From Azospirillum lipoferum 4B (GTDB lineage: Bacteria; Pseudomonadota; Alphaproteobacteria; Azospirillales; Azospirillaceae): 64,000 nt of DNA. Below the pieces are notes generated by a model. That model was not told the DNA's origin. It saw only the letters and a list, made by a program, of their open reading frames with translations, and searched no databases. Of this stretch, positions 7,305 to 16,133 are shown piece after piece. The translations under genes were made by a program, and so were the position numbers. Each line of letters begins with the position of its first letter. The first letter of the stretch is position 1. The stretch is from NCBI RefSeq assembly GCF_000283655.1, contig NC_016622.1, positions 322,501 to 386,500 on the forward strand. Reading direction: 5' to 3'.

Positions 7305-8792
7305 ATGAAGATGCCGGTGCCGGACAGCGGGGTGATCGCCCGCCGCCGGGAGATCGTGGAGGCGCTGCGCGCCATCGTTCCCGGCGAAGGCGTGATCGTC
7401 GACGAGAACGAGCTGCGCGCCTACGAGTGCGACGGCCTGACCGCCTACCGCCAGCTGCCGATGGTCGCCGTCCTGCCCAGCACGGTGGAGCAGGTGTCCC
7501 AGGTCCTGAAGACCTGCAAGGCGATGGGGGTGAAGGTGGTGCCGCGCGGCGCCGGTACCTCGCTGTCGGGCGGCGCCCTGCCGCTGGCCGACGGCGTGCT
7601 GCTGGGCATGGGCAAGTTCAAGCGCATCCTCGACATCGATTATGCCAACCGCTGCGTCACCGTGCAGCCGGGGGTGACCAACCTCGGCATCTCCAACGCG
7701 GTCGCGCATGAGGGCTTCTATTACGCCCCCGATCCGTCCAGCCAGATCGCCTGCACCATCGGCGGCAACATCGCCGAGAATTCCGGCGGCGTGCACTGCC
7801 TGAAATACGGGCTGACCACCAACAACGTGCTGGGGCTGGAGATGGTGCTGATCGACGGCACCGTCATCCGGCTGGGCGGCAAGCATCTGGACGCCGGCGG
7901 CTACGACCTGATGGGCATCGTCACCGGGTCGGAAGGGCTGCTGGGCGTGGTGACCGAGGTCACCGTCCGTATCCTGAAGAAGCCGGCCACCGCCCGCGCC
8001 GTCCTGCTGGGCTTCCCCAGCAGCGAGCAGGGCGGCGACTGCGTGGCCGCCATCATCGCCGCCGGCATCATCCCCGGCGGCATGGAGATGATGGACCGTC
8101 CCGCCATCCATGCGGCGGAGGCCTTCGTCCATGCCGGCTACCCGCTGGATGTCGAGGCTCTGCTGATCGTCGAGCTGGACGGCCCGGCGGCGGAGGTCGA
8201 CCATTTGATCGACCGGGTCGAGGCTATCGCCCGGACCAAGGGAGCCTGCTATGCCCGCGTGTCCAAAAGCGAGGAGGAGCGGCTGGCCTTCTGGGCCGGG
8301 CGCAAGGCGGCCTTCCCGGCGGTGGGGCGGATCAGTCCCGATTACTACTGCATGGACGGCACGATTCCGCGCAAGGCGCTGCCGCTGGTGCTGCAGCGGA
8401 TGCAGGAGATGTCGGACCGCTGCGGCCTGCGCGTCGCCAACGTCTTCCATGCCGGCGACGGCAACCTGCACCCGCTGATCCTCTACGATGCCAACAAGCC
8501 GGGCGAGCTGGAGGCGGCGGAGGAGTTCGGCAACGACATCCTGCGCCTGTGCGTCGAGGTCGGCGGCGTGCTGACCGGCGAGCATGGAGTCGGGGTGGAG
8601 AAGCGCGACCTGATGACCGACCAGTTCGACGAGGCCGACCTTCAGCAGCAGCAGCGGCTGAAATGCGCCTTCGATCCCGACGGGCTGCTGAATCCCGGCA
8701 AGGTCTTCCCCACGCTGCACCGCTGCGCCGAGCTCGGCCGGCTGCATGTCCACCAGGGGGAGCTGCGCTTCCCCGACATCCCGCGCTTCTGA
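7305..8792 (+). CDS. glcD: Glycolate oxidase, FAD-linked subunit GlcD
   Basis: FAD-binding catalytic subunit of glycolate dehydrogenase, oxidising glycolate to glyoxylate with electrons passed through GlcF to the quinone pool. 495 residues, normal length. The FAD-binding type 4 (PCMH) domain is seen in the N-terminal half (VVPRGAGTSLSGGALP; TIGGNIAENSGGVHCLKYG; GIVTGSEGLLG), and the FAD-linked oxidase C-terminal domain ends with VFHAGDGNLHP and LTGEHGVGVEKRD. First gene of glcDEF; glcE starts 16 bases after its stop. ATG at 7305 follows a GAGGA ribosome-binding site. No glcC-like regulator lies upstream. Confidence 0.95.
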   Translation: MKMPVPDSGVIARRREIVEALRAIVPGEGVIVDENELRAYECDGLTAYRQLPMVAVLPSTVEQVSQVLKTCKAMGVKVVPRGAGTSLSGGALPLADGVLLGMGKFKRILDIDYANRCVTVQPGVTNLGISNAVAHEGFYYAPDPSSQIACTIGGNIAENSGGVHCLKYGLTTNNVLGLEMVLIDGTVIRLGGKHLDAGGYDLMGIVTGSEGLLGVVTEVTVRILKKPATARAVLLGFPSSEQGGDCVAAIIAAGIIPGGMEMMDRPAIHAAEAFVHAGYPLDVEALLIVELDGPAAEVDHLIDRVEAIARTKGACYARVSKSEEERLAFWAGRKAAFPAVGRISPDYYCMDGTIPRKALPLVLQRMQEMSDRCGLRVANVFHAGDGNLHPLILYDANKPGELEAAEEFGNDILRLCVEVGGVLTGEHGVGVEKRDLMTDQFDEADLQQQQRLKCAFDPDGLLNPGKVFPTLHRCAELGRLHVHQGELRFPDIPRF

Positions 8793-8808
8793 AGGACCGC
8801 TGTCCGCC

Positions 8809-10119
8809 ATGACCATCACCACCTTGAAGCCGGATAGCGCCGCGCAGGCGTCCGACGCGGTGCGCTGGGCGCTGTCGGCCGGCGAACCGCTGGAGATTTT
8901 GGGCAGCGGCAGCCGCCGCGGGCTGGGCCGCCCGGTGCAGGCCGGCCACGCGCTCGACCTGTCGGGCCTGTCCGGCGTCATCGCCTATGAGCCGGAGGAG
9001 CTGGTGCTGACCGCGCTGGCCGGCACGCCGATGGACCTGATCCGCAGCATGCTGGCCGAGCGCGGGCAGCATCTGGCCTTCGAGCCGCCGGAGGGCGGGA
9101 CGCTCGGCGGCTTGGTCGCCAGCGGGCTGGCCGGGCCGCGCCGCATCTCCGCCGGTTCCGCCCGCGACCACACGCTGGGCATCGCCGGGATCAGCGGCCG
9201 GGCCGAGGCCTACAAGGGCGGCGGCAAGGTGGTGAAGAACGTCACCGGCTATGACGTACCCAAGCTGATGGCCGGCTCCTTCGGCACGCTGACCGCGCTG
9301 ACCGAGATCACGGTGAAGGTTCTGCCGGCGCCGGAGGACACCGCGACGCTGCTGCTGTTCGGGCTGGGCGATTCGGCGGCGGTGGCGATGCTCGACCGGG
9401 CGCTGCGCAGCCCCTACGAGGTGTCGGGCGCCGCCCATCTGCCGGCGGGGATCGCCGCGCGGTCGGGCGTGTCCGCCGTGGCGGGAGCGGGCGGTGCGGT
9501 GACGCTGGTGCGGCTGGAGGGCTTCGGCCCCTCGGTCGCCGCACGCGTCACCATGCTGCGTGAGGAACTGCGGGCCGACGCGGTGCTGGGGCGCGACGAG
9601 TCGCTGGCGGTCTGGCGCGAGGTGCGGGACGGGGGGTGGTTGGGGGAGGTGGTCGCTGGTTGCCCCCTCCCCAACCCTCCCCCGCCTTCGGCGGGAGAGG
9701 GAGCCTTGCCGACGACGCCCCAATCTCCCTCCACCGCGCAAGCGGGGGAGGGTCGGGGAGGGGGCATGAGCACTTCCCCTCCCGCACACCCGCCCCACCT
9801 CTGGAAACTCTCCGTCCCCCCCTCGACCGGCCCGTCCACGGTGGACGCCATCCGCCGGACGCTCGACGTCGAGGCTTTCTACGACTGGGGCGGCGGGCTG
9901 GTCTGGCTGGCGGCGCCGCCCGACTCGGGCGCAACCATCCGCAGCGCGCTCTCCGCCGGCGGCCACGCCACATTGGTGCGGGCGCCGGAGGCGGTGCGCG
10001 CCGCGACCGACGTGTTCCAGCCCTTGCCCGAGCCGCTGATGGCGCTCAGCCGCCGGGTCAAGGAGAGCTTCGACCCCAAGGGCATCCTCAACCCCGGCCG
10101 CATGTATGCGGGGCTGTAA
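8809..10119 (+). CDS. glcE: Glycolate oxidase, FAD-binding subunit GlcE, with in-frame repeat insertion
   Basis: Second FAD-binding subunit of glycolate dehydrogenase, 436 residues. Start ATG at 8809 (MTITTLKPDS). FAD-domain blocks are present: PPEGGTLGGLVASGLAGPRR and YKGGGKVVKNVTGYDVPKLM, and the C-terminus ends KESFDPKGILNPGRMYAGL as usual. Residues 285-320 are different: a Pro/Gly-rich stretch (CPLPNPPPPSAGEG...GEGRGGG) encoded by a 106-bp dispersed inverted-repeat element at 9661-9766. The reading frame stays open through it and resumes in normal GlcE sequence (LWKLSVPPSTGP). The insert adds 36 codons between the FAD domain and the C-terminal part. The enzyme is probably still functional, but this is unproven. 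Confidence 0.92.
   Translation: MTITTLKPDSAAQASDAVRWALSAGEPLEILGSGSRRGLGRPVQAGHALDLSGLSGVIAYEPEELVLTALAGTPMDLIRSMLAERGQHLAFEPPEGGTLGGLVASGLAGPRRISAGSARDHTLGIAGISGRAEAYKGGGKVVKNVTGYDVPKLMAGSFGTLTALTEITVKVLPAPEDTATLLLFGLGDSAAVAMLDRALRSPYEVSGAAHLPAGIAARSGVSAVAGAGGAVTLVRLEGFGPSVAARVTMLREELRADAVLGRDESLAVWREVRDGGWLGEVVAGCPLPNPPPPSAGEGALPTTPQSPSTAQAGEGRGGGMSTSPPAHPPHLWKLSVPPSTGPSTVDAIRRTLDVEAFYDWGGGLVWLAAPPDSGATIRSALSAGGHATLVRAPEAVRAATDVFQPLPEPLMALSRRVKESFDPKGILNPGRMYAGL
9661..9766. repeat. Dispersed palindromic repeat (CCCTCCCC family) inside glcE
   Basis: 106-bp element with 25-bp terminal inverted repeats beginning TGCCCCCTCCCC and ending GGGGAGGGGGCA; the arms differ at one base. A smaller hairpin CCCCCGCCTTCGGCGGG lies in the left arm. 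The same family occurs at 19375-19545, 25999-26216 and 47221-47350, there between genes. Here it lies within the open reading frame of glcE and is translated. Confidence 0.85.
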
Positions 10120-10136
10120 CGGGAAGACCGATCTCG

Positions 10137-11462
10137 ATGCAAACGAACTTCTCGCTGGCCCAGCTGGCCGATGCCGCGATCCGCGACTCGGAACAGATCC
10201 TGCGCAAATGCGTGCATTGCGGCTTCTGCACCGCGACCTGTCCGACCTACACCATCCTGGGTGACGAGCTGGACAGCCCGCGCGGCCGCATCTACCAGAT
10301 CAAGGACATGCTGGAGAAGGGCGGGCCGCCGCCCGACACCACGGTCAAGCACATCGACCGCTGCCTGTCCTGCCTGTCCTGCATGACGACCTGCCCGTCC
10401 GGCGTCCATTACATGCATCTTGTCGATCACGCCCGCGCCCATATCGAGGCGACCCACACCCGCCCGCCGGCCGACCGGGCGGTGCGCGACCTGATCGCAC
10501 GGGTTCTGCCCAATCCGCGGCTGTTCCGGCTGGCCCTGCTGGGCGCCTCCCTGGGCCGGCCGTTCCGCGGCATGCTGCCCAAGCGTCTGTCCGCCATGCT
10601 GGCGCTGACCCCGGCCAGCGTCCCGGCGCCGAGTTACAGCGACCGGCCCGGCGTGCATCCGGCACAGGGGCCGCGGCGGAAGCGGGTGGCCCTGCTGATC
10701 GGCTGCGCCCAGCAGGTGCTGGCCCCGCAGATCAACGAGGCGACCATCCGCCTGCTGACCCGGCACGGCGTCGAGGTCGTGGTGTCGAAGGGCGCCGACT
10801 GTTGCGGCGCCCTGACGCACCATATGGGCAAGGAGGATCTCGCCCACGCCGCCGCGAAGAAGACCATCGACGCCTGGACCAGGGAGATCGAGGGCGAGGG
10901 GCTGGACGCCATCGTCATCAATGCGTCGGGCTGCGGCACCAGCGTGAAGGATTACGGCCACATGTTCCGCGAGGACTCCGCCTATGCCGCCAAGGCGGCA
11001 CGGGTGGCGAATCTTGCGAAGGACGTCACCGAGCTGATGGGCGAGATCGGGCTGGCCCGGCCGGTGGTGGAGACGGGGCAGGCGGTCGCCTACCACTCCG
11101 CCTGTTCCATGCAGCATGGCCAGCGCATCAAGGAGCCGCCGCGCGCCCTGCTGCGCGCCGCCGGATTCCTGGTGAAGGAGATCCCCGACGCGCATCTCTG
11201 CTGCGGATCGGCCGGCACCTACAACATGCTGCAGCCCGAACTGGCGGGGGAACTGCGGAACCGCAAGGTCGCGGCCATCGAAAGCACGCAGGCCCAGGCG
11301 GTGGCGGCCGGCAATCTCGGCTGCATCACGCAGATAGCGTCCGGCACCGGCCTGCCGGTGGTCCACACGGTGGAGTTGCTGGACTGGGCGACCGGCGGGC
11401 CGATGCCCGAAGCGCTGGCAGGCCGGGCGGCCTTCCGGCAAGGCGGCGCGCAGGCGGCCTGA
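10137..11462 (+). CDS. glcF: Glycolate oxidase iron-sulfur subunit GlcF
   Basis: Membrane-associated electron-transfer subunit of glycolate dehydrogenase, 441 residues. Start ATG at 10137 (MQTNFSLAQL); the ORF upstream of it is a frame of glcE. Two 4Fe-4S ferredoxin motifs are seen: CVHCGFCTATCPTY near residue 22 and CLSCLSCMTTCPSG near residue 75. Two CCG (cysteine-rich) motifs follow in the C-terminal half: ADCCGALTHH and HLCCGSAGTYN, plus YHSACSMQHGQ. These are the normal features of GlcF and related heterodisulfide-reductase-like subunits. Third gene of the glcDEF operon, 17 bases after glcE. Confidence 0.95.
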   Translation: MQTNFSLAQLADAAIRDSEQILRKCVHCGFCTATCPTYTILGDELDSPRGRIYQIKDMLEKGGPPPDTTVKHIDRCLSCLSCMTTCPSGVHYMHLVDHARAHIEATHTRPPADRAVRDLIARVLPNPRLFRLALLGASLGRPFRGMLPKRLSAMLALTPASVPAPSYSDRPGVHPAQGPRRKRVALLIGCAQQVLAPQINEATIRLLTRHGVEVVVSKGADCCGALTHHMGKEDLAHAAAKKTIDAWTREIEGEGLDAIVINASGCGTSVKDYGHMFREDSAYAAKAARVANLAKDVTELMGEIGLARPVVETGQAVAYHSACSMQHGQRIKEPPRALLRAAGFLVKEIPDAHLCCGSAGTYNMLQPELAGELRNRKVAAIESTQAQAVAAGNLGCITQIASGTGLPVVHTVELLDWATGGPMPEALAGRAAFRQGGAQAA

Positions 11463-11660
11463 GACGAAGCGGAAGCGTGGCGGCACGGAGCGGCGTGGGT
11501 GGCGCCGGGGGTTTCGTACCCCCACAATTCTGTGTTTATCTGCGTTCATCTGTGTCAGAAGATCCGCCCGTTTCACCGCGTTCCGTCCCAGCCCCATTCC
11601 GTTCAGGTCATCGCCTTGTCCTTGCCACCGTCCTCCTCGCCACCCACGGAAAACATCGGC

Positions 11661-12368
11661 ATGAGCGCCGGCTATGGAATCACCCATCGCCTGTCGGCCT
11701 GGGGCGTTCACATCTTCACGGCCAGCGGCGCCGTGCTGGGGCTGCTCGGTCTGTTGGCGGCGGCGGCGGGCGATGCCAAGCTGTGCCTGATGTGGCTGGG
11801 CATCGCGCTGGTCGTCGACGGCGTCGACGGCACGCTGGCCCGCCGGGTGTCGGTCAAGCAGGTGCTGCCGGGGATCGACGGATCGGCGCTGGACCTCGTC
11901 ATCGATTACCTGACCTATGTCGTGGTGCCGGCGGTGTTCATCCACCGCTTCGGCCTGCTGCCGGACGGGCTGGTCAGCATCGCTCTCGCCGCCTGGATCC
12001 TGCTGACGGCGCTCTACTGCTTCGCCAATGTCGGGATGAAGAGCGGCGACAATTACTTCGTCGGCTTCCCGGCAATCTGGAATGTCGTCGCCCTGTATCT
12101 CTGGCTGCTCGACCTCAACCCCTGGTTCAATGCGGCGGTGGTGGTGGCGCTGGGGCTGCTGACCTTCACCACGGCCAAGTTCCTGCACCCCTTTCGGGTC
12201 AAGGCGCTGATGCCGCTGAACATCGCGGTGACGACGCTCTGGCTGCTCTGCTGCGTCGCGCTGGTGGTGCTGGAGCCGGCGCGTCCGGGCTGGCTGTTCG
12301 GTCTGTGGCTGGCCACCTCGGTCTATTACGCCGCCGTCTGTGCCTGGCGGACCCTGCGCGGCCCCTGA
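11661..12368 (+). CDS. pcs: Phosphatidylcholine synthase (CDP-alcohol phosphatidyltransferase)
   Basis: Integral membrane enzyme of 235 residues that condenses CDP-diacylglycerol with choline to phosphatidylcholine. The catalytic CDP-alcohol motif is present around residues 57-82: DGVDGTLARR, VLPGIDGSALD and LVIDYLTYVVVP, the arrangement of alphaproteobacterial Pcs. Later FANVGMKSGDNYFVGFP and FLHPFRVKALMPLN also match Pcs. Six to eight hydrophobic segments are visible. Start chosen at the ATG at 11661 (MSAGYGITHRLS), because the longer ORF from 11499 adds 54 residues without family likeness. The ribosome-binding site there is weak. Not part of an obvious operon. Confidence 0.88.
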   Translation: MSAGYGITHRLSAWGVHIFTASGAVLGLLGLLAAAAGDAKLCLMWLGIALVVDGVDGTLARRVSVKQVLPGIDGSALDLVIDYLTYVVVPAVFIHRFGLLPDGLVSIALAAWILLTALYCFANVGMKSGDNYFVGFPAIWNVVALYLWLLDLNPWFNAAVVVALGLLTFTTAKFLHPFRVKALMPLNIAVTTLWLLCCVALVVLEPARPGWLFGLWLATSVYYAAVCAWRTLRGP

Positions 12369-12458
12369 TCGCCTGACGTCCGGGCGGCGGGGGAACAGCT
12401 CCGCGTGGTGGGCGTTGCCTGGATGCAAATCCGGCATCGCACCAGAGGGGACCCCGCC

Positions 12459-13199
12459 TTGGCCGCAGACCATCCGATTCGGATCGGCACCGCCGGCTGG
12501 AGCATTCCCAAGATGTCCGCCCCGGCCTTTCCCGCCGACGGCACCCATCTGGAGCGCACCGCCCGCGTCATGGCGATGACGGAGGTGAACAGCAGCTTCT
12601 ACCGCCCGCACAAGCCGGAGACCTGGGCGCGCTGGGCCGCCTCCACCCCGCCCGATTTCCGCTTCGCGGTGAAGCTGCCCAAGGCGATCAGCCACGAGGC
12701 CCGGCTGGTCGGCGCCGACGCCGCGCTGGAGCGCTTCCTGGCGGAGGCCGGGATGCTGGGCGACCGCTTCGGTCCGCTGCTGGTCCAGCTGCCGCCCAGC
12801 CTGCGCTTCGACCGCTCGGTCGCGGAGGATTTCTTCGCGCTGCTGCGCGCCCGCTTCGACGGCGACGTGGTGTGCGAGCCGCGCCATGCCTCCTGGTTCA
12901 CCGACGAGGCGGACTCCCAGCTGGTCGCCCACCGCGTCGCCCGCGTCGCCGCCGATCCCGCCCCGGTTCCGGGAGCCGGCGAACCCGGCGGCTGGGACGG
13001 GCTGCGCTATTGGCGGCTGCACGGGTCGCCGGTGATCTACCGCTCGGCCTACGAGCCGGCGGTGCTGGACGCGCTGGCCGAGCGGCTCCTGGAGGAGGCG
13101 GCGCGGCGGCCGGTCTGGTGCGTCTTCGACAACACCGCCGACTTCCACGCGGCGGACGACGCGCTGGCGACGATGGCGCGGCTGCGGGGCCGGTCATAA
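12459..13199 (+). CDS. DUF72 (YecE-like) protein
   Basis: Protein of 246 residues of the DUF72 family, a TIM-barrel-like family of unknown biochemical role. Seen: the N-terminal IRIGTAGWS block, EVNSSFYRPHKPETWARWA, FRFAVKLPKAISHE, LLVQLPPSL and the C-terminal RLHGSPVIYRSAY and WCVFDNTADFHA, in family order. Start uncertain. I chose TTG at 12459, which has AGAGGGG 8 bases upstream and places the family's usual start at once; GTG at 12405 would add 18 residues. The family often adjoins iron-sulfur or DNA-repair genes, but here context gives no hint. Confidence 0.85.
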   Translation: MAADHPIRIGTAGWSIPKMSAPAFPADGTHLERTARVMAMTEVNSSFYRPHKPETWARWAASTPPDFRFAVKLPKAISHEARLVGADAALERFLAEAGMLGDRFGPLLVQLPPSLRFDRSVAEDFFALLRARFDGDVVCEPRHASWFTDEADSQLVAHRVARVAADPAPVPGAGEPGGWDGLRYWRLHGSPVIYRSAYEPAVLDALAERLLEEAARRPVWCVFDNTADFHAADDALATMARLRGRS

Positions 13200-13297
13200 G
13201 CGCCATTCTCTATCGGACGACCCCCCAGCACGACCGAGACAGTGCATTGTTGCAAGGCTATCCTGCCGCGAAATGCCCCGATAGGAGGGGCAACGAC

Positions 13298-13339
13298 GTG
13301 CAGGCGGTGCGGTTATGGAGTTCGTCGTCCTACTGCTGA
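13298..13339 (+). CDS. Possible 13-residue upstream ORF overlapping the DUF2339 start
   Basis: GTG at 13298 lies 7 bases after a perfect AGGAGGGG ribosome-binding site and opens a 13-codon ORF (MQAVRLWSSSSYC) that ends in TGA at 13339, 24 bases inside the next gene in another frame. The same ribosome-binding site is too far (about 24 bases) from the ATG at 13315. Translation of this short ORF could couple to, or limit, translation of the DUF2339 gene. Existence of the peptide is inferred only from the start signals. Confidence 0.3.
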   Translation: MQAVRLWSSSSYC

Positions 13340-16050
13340 TCTTCGGCTTCATCACCCACCGGCTGGACCGCCGGCTGAAGGCGCAGGAGGCGGAAATCGC
13401 CACGCTGCGCGGCAGGCTGGACAAGGCGCTGACCGGCGCCGTTCCCCTGCAGGCGGCCCCGTCCGTCGAAGCGGCCCCCGAGGCGTTGCCGGACGCGCAG
13501 CCGGCGGAACCGCTCCCCGAACCGGTCCTTGCCGCCGAAGCGGCTCCCCTGCCGGAAGAGACCGCGCAGCCGACTGCACCGGAACCGGTCACCCCGCCGC
13601 GGGCGGGCTGGCGCGAGCTGGAGGAATCGCTGGCCTCGCGCTGGCTGATCTGGCTCGGCGGCGGCACCATGGCGCTGGCGGCGGCCTTCTTCATCAAGCT
13701 GTCGGTCGAGCATGGCTGGCTCGGGCCGTCTGTGCGGGTGGCGCTGGGGCTGCTCGCCGGCTTCGGGCTGATGGTGGGCGGCGAATGGCTGCGCCGCCGG
13801 CCGGCCCAGCGCGCCGTCGCGGCGCTCCGCCCCGATTACGTGCCGCCGGCCCTGACCGCCGCCGGCCTGTTCACCGCCTTCGCCAGCGTCTATGGCGGCT
13901 TCGCCCTGTTCGGCCTGTTCGCGCCGCTGGTCGCCTTCGCGCTGCTGGCGGCGCTGTCGGTCGTCGGCATCGGGCTGTCGCTGCTGCAGGGGCCGTTCAT
14001 CGCCGCGCTGGGGCTGCTGGCCGGCTATGTCTCCCCCCTTCTGGTGTCTACCGGCGACCCGGACGCCTGGGGCCTGTTCGCCTATCTGCTGGCGCTGAAC
14101 GGGGCGGGCATGGCGGTGGTGCTGTATCGCCGCTGGCGCTGGCTCGGCTGGGGGGCGCTGGCCGGTGCCGCGCTCTGGCCGCTGCTGTGGATGATCGACC
14201 CGTGGAGCCGCGGCGACGCGCTGCCGACCGGCCTCTACCTGCTGCTGACCTCCGCCCTGTTCCTGGTTCCGGCCGTGCTGGGCGTGGTTGCGGGAACCGC
14301 GGAGGACCGGCTGGCGGAGCCGGCGCCCGCCACCGGCTGGCGAGCGGCGCTGCCCGACTGGATCCGGCGCAAGCAGCGCCATCCCGCCGACCGGCTGGCG
14401 ATGATGGCGATGCGGCTGTTCGGCCTGCTGGTCGCCGCCGTCACCTGGCGCGCCGGGCATGACGCGGTGTCGCTGACCGTGCTGACCCTGTTCGCGCTTC
14501 TCGCCATGGCCGCCGGCCGGCGGACCGAGCGGATCGCCGGAGTCGCCTGGATCGCGGCGCTGACCGTGCTGCTGTCGCTGGCGCCCTGGAACCTGCCCTA
14601 TGTGCCGTCCAGCCCGCCGCCGCTGACTGCGGAGGGCCAGCCGCTGATCGTCGCCGATCCGGCCGGCTATCCGGCGGCGGTCGTGCGCTTCCTGTGGGTG
14701 GCGGGCGGCTTCGCGGCGCTGTTCGGCATCGGCGGTTTCGCCGCGCTGTGGGGCGCCCGGCGGGCGGCGCTGTGGGCGTCGCTGTCGGCCCTGGTGCCGC
14801 TGACCCTGCTGACACTGGCCTACGCCCTGGTCGAGCCGCCGGAGACCGCCATCGGCTGGCCGGCGGCTGCGCTGGCCTTGGCCGCCCTGCTGGTCGCCGG
14901 CACCACGCCGCTGGCCCGCCACCGTCACCGGCCGGGCGCCGCGCTGGGCCTGGCTGCCTTCGCCGCCGGGGCGAGCGGCGCCATCGCCCTTGGCGCCACA
15001 ATGACCCTGCAGGAGGCGTGGCTGACGGTGGCGCTGGCGATGCAGGTGCCGGTGCTGGCCTGGCTGGAGCGGCAGATGACCCTGCGCGAGCTGCGCGGCG
15101 TCGCCCTGCTGGTGGCGGCCGCCGTGCTGGTGCGGCTGGCGATCAACCCCTATGTGCTGGATTACGAAGGCTATGCCTGGATCGCCTATGGCTATGGCCT
15201 GCCGGCGCTGGGCTTCCTGCTGGCGGCGCGCCTGATGCGGACGGCGCCGGACGGGAGAGGTGACGATCTGGTGGTGATGGTGCTGGAGGCCGGCGCCCTG
15301 ATCTTCACCACCCTGATGCTGTCGCTGGGCATCCATCGCTGGATGGCCGGCAGTCTGGAGGCGGAGCCGTCCGGCCTGGCGGAGGTGGCGCTGCACACCC
15401 TGTCCTGGCTCGGGCTTGCCCTGCTGCTCGCCGCCGACCGGCGGTGGAGCGCGCGGCCGGTGGCGGTGTGGGGCCGGCGTCTGCTGGTGCTGATGGCCGC
15501 CGCGACCACCGTCTTCCTGCATCTGCTGGGGCTGAACCCGCTGTGGAACGACGAGTGGGTGGGGACATGGCCGGTGGTCAACCGGCTGCTGCTGGCCTAT
15601 GGCGCGCCGGCCGTGCTGCTTCTGCTCTATCTGTGGTACGACCCGCCGCCGTCGCGCAGCCTGCGGAGCGCCGCGCCGGTCCTGCCGATGCTGCTGATCG
15701 CCACCAACCTCGCGCTGGAGATCCGCCGCGCCTTCCAGGGGCCGATCCTGTCCGGCTACGACATGTCGGACGCCGAATGGTACGCCTATTCCGTCGGCTT
15801 CCTGCTGTTCGCGGTGGCGATGCTGGTGACGGGGATCCGCTTCGGCTGGGGCTGGATGCGCCATGCCGGGCTGGTGCTGGTTCTGGCGGTGGTCGCCAAG
15901 GTGTTCCTCAGCGACATGTCGGATTTGGAGGGGATGTACCGCGTCGCCTCCTTCCTCGGCCTCGGCGTCTCGCTGGTCGGCATCGGCTGGCTTTACCAGC
16001 GCCTTCTGCGCCCGCCCGCTGACAATCTGTTGGACCAACGGACTCATTGA
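13315..16050 (+). CDS. DUF2339 family polytopic membrane protein
   Basis: Protein of 911 residues. Order: one membrane segment at the extreme N-terminus (EFVVLLLIFGFI), a short coiled-coil (LDRRLKAQEAEIATLRGRLD), an Ala/Pro/Glu-rich linker of about 75 residues, then SLASRWLIWLGGGTMALAAAF, which opens a very hydrophobic domain of some 25 or more membrane helices to the C-terminus. This architecture defines DUF2339. The function of the family is unknown; transport or cell-envelope roles have been proposed from topology only. ATG at 13315 lacks a close ribosome-binding site; the good one serves an overlapping short ORF. Single gene, 84 bases before the next. Confidence 0.85.
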   Translation: MEFVVLLLIFGFITHRLDRRLKAQEAEIATLRGRLDKALTGAVPLQAAPSVEAAPEALPDAQPAEPLPEPVLAAEAAPLPEETAQPTAPEPVTPPRAGWRELEESLASRWLIWLGGGTMALAAAFFIKLSVEHGWLGPSVRVALGLLAGFGLMVGGEWLRRRPAQRAVAALRPDYVPPALTAAGLFTAFASVYGGFALFGLFAPLVAFALLAALSVVGIGLSLLQGPFIAALGLLAGYVSPLLVSTGDPDAWGLFAYLLALNGAGMAVVLYRRWRWLGWGALAGAALWPLLWMIDPWSRGDALPTGLYLLLTSALFLVPAVLGVVAGTAEDRLAEPAPATGWRAALPDWIRRKQRHPADRLAMMAMRLFGLLVAAVTWRAGHDAVSLTVLTLFALLAMAAGRRTERIAGVAWIAALTVLLSLAPWNLPYVPSSPPPLTAEGQPLIVADPAGYPAAVVRFLWVAGGFAALFGIGGFAALWGARRAALWASLSALVPLTLLTLAYALVEPPETAIGWPAAALALAALLVAGTTPLARHRHRPGAALGLAAFAAGASGAIALGATMTLQEAWLTVALAMQVPVLAWLERQMTLRELRGVALLVAAAVLVRLAINPYVLDYEGYAWIAYGYGLPALGFLLAARLMRTAPDGRGDDLVVMVLEAGALIFTTLMLSLGIHRWMAGSLEAEPSGLAEVALHTLSWLGLALLLAADRRWSARPVAVWGRRLLVLMAAATTVFLHLLGLNPLWNDEWVGTWPVVNRLLLAYGAPAVLLLLYLWYDPPPSRSLRSAAPVLPMLLIATNLALEIRRAFQGPILSGYDMSDAEWYAYSVGFLLFAVAMLVTGIRFGWGWMRHAGLVLVLAVVAKVFLSDMSDLEGMYRVASFLGLGVSLVGIGWLYQRLLRPPADNLLDQRTH

Positions 16051-16133
16051 CAGACCGGGCGGGGAACGCTCCCATACGGTGAAGGATGGGCCGGGAAGGA
16101 ACCCGGCCCCCGCCACCGGAGGAGCAGCGCCAG

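Noticed and set aside
9879-13148. Minus-strand ORF of 1089 codons
   Set aside because: Lies opposite glcF, pcs and the DUF72 gene; no motifs, no ribosome-binding site, composition typical of shadow frames.
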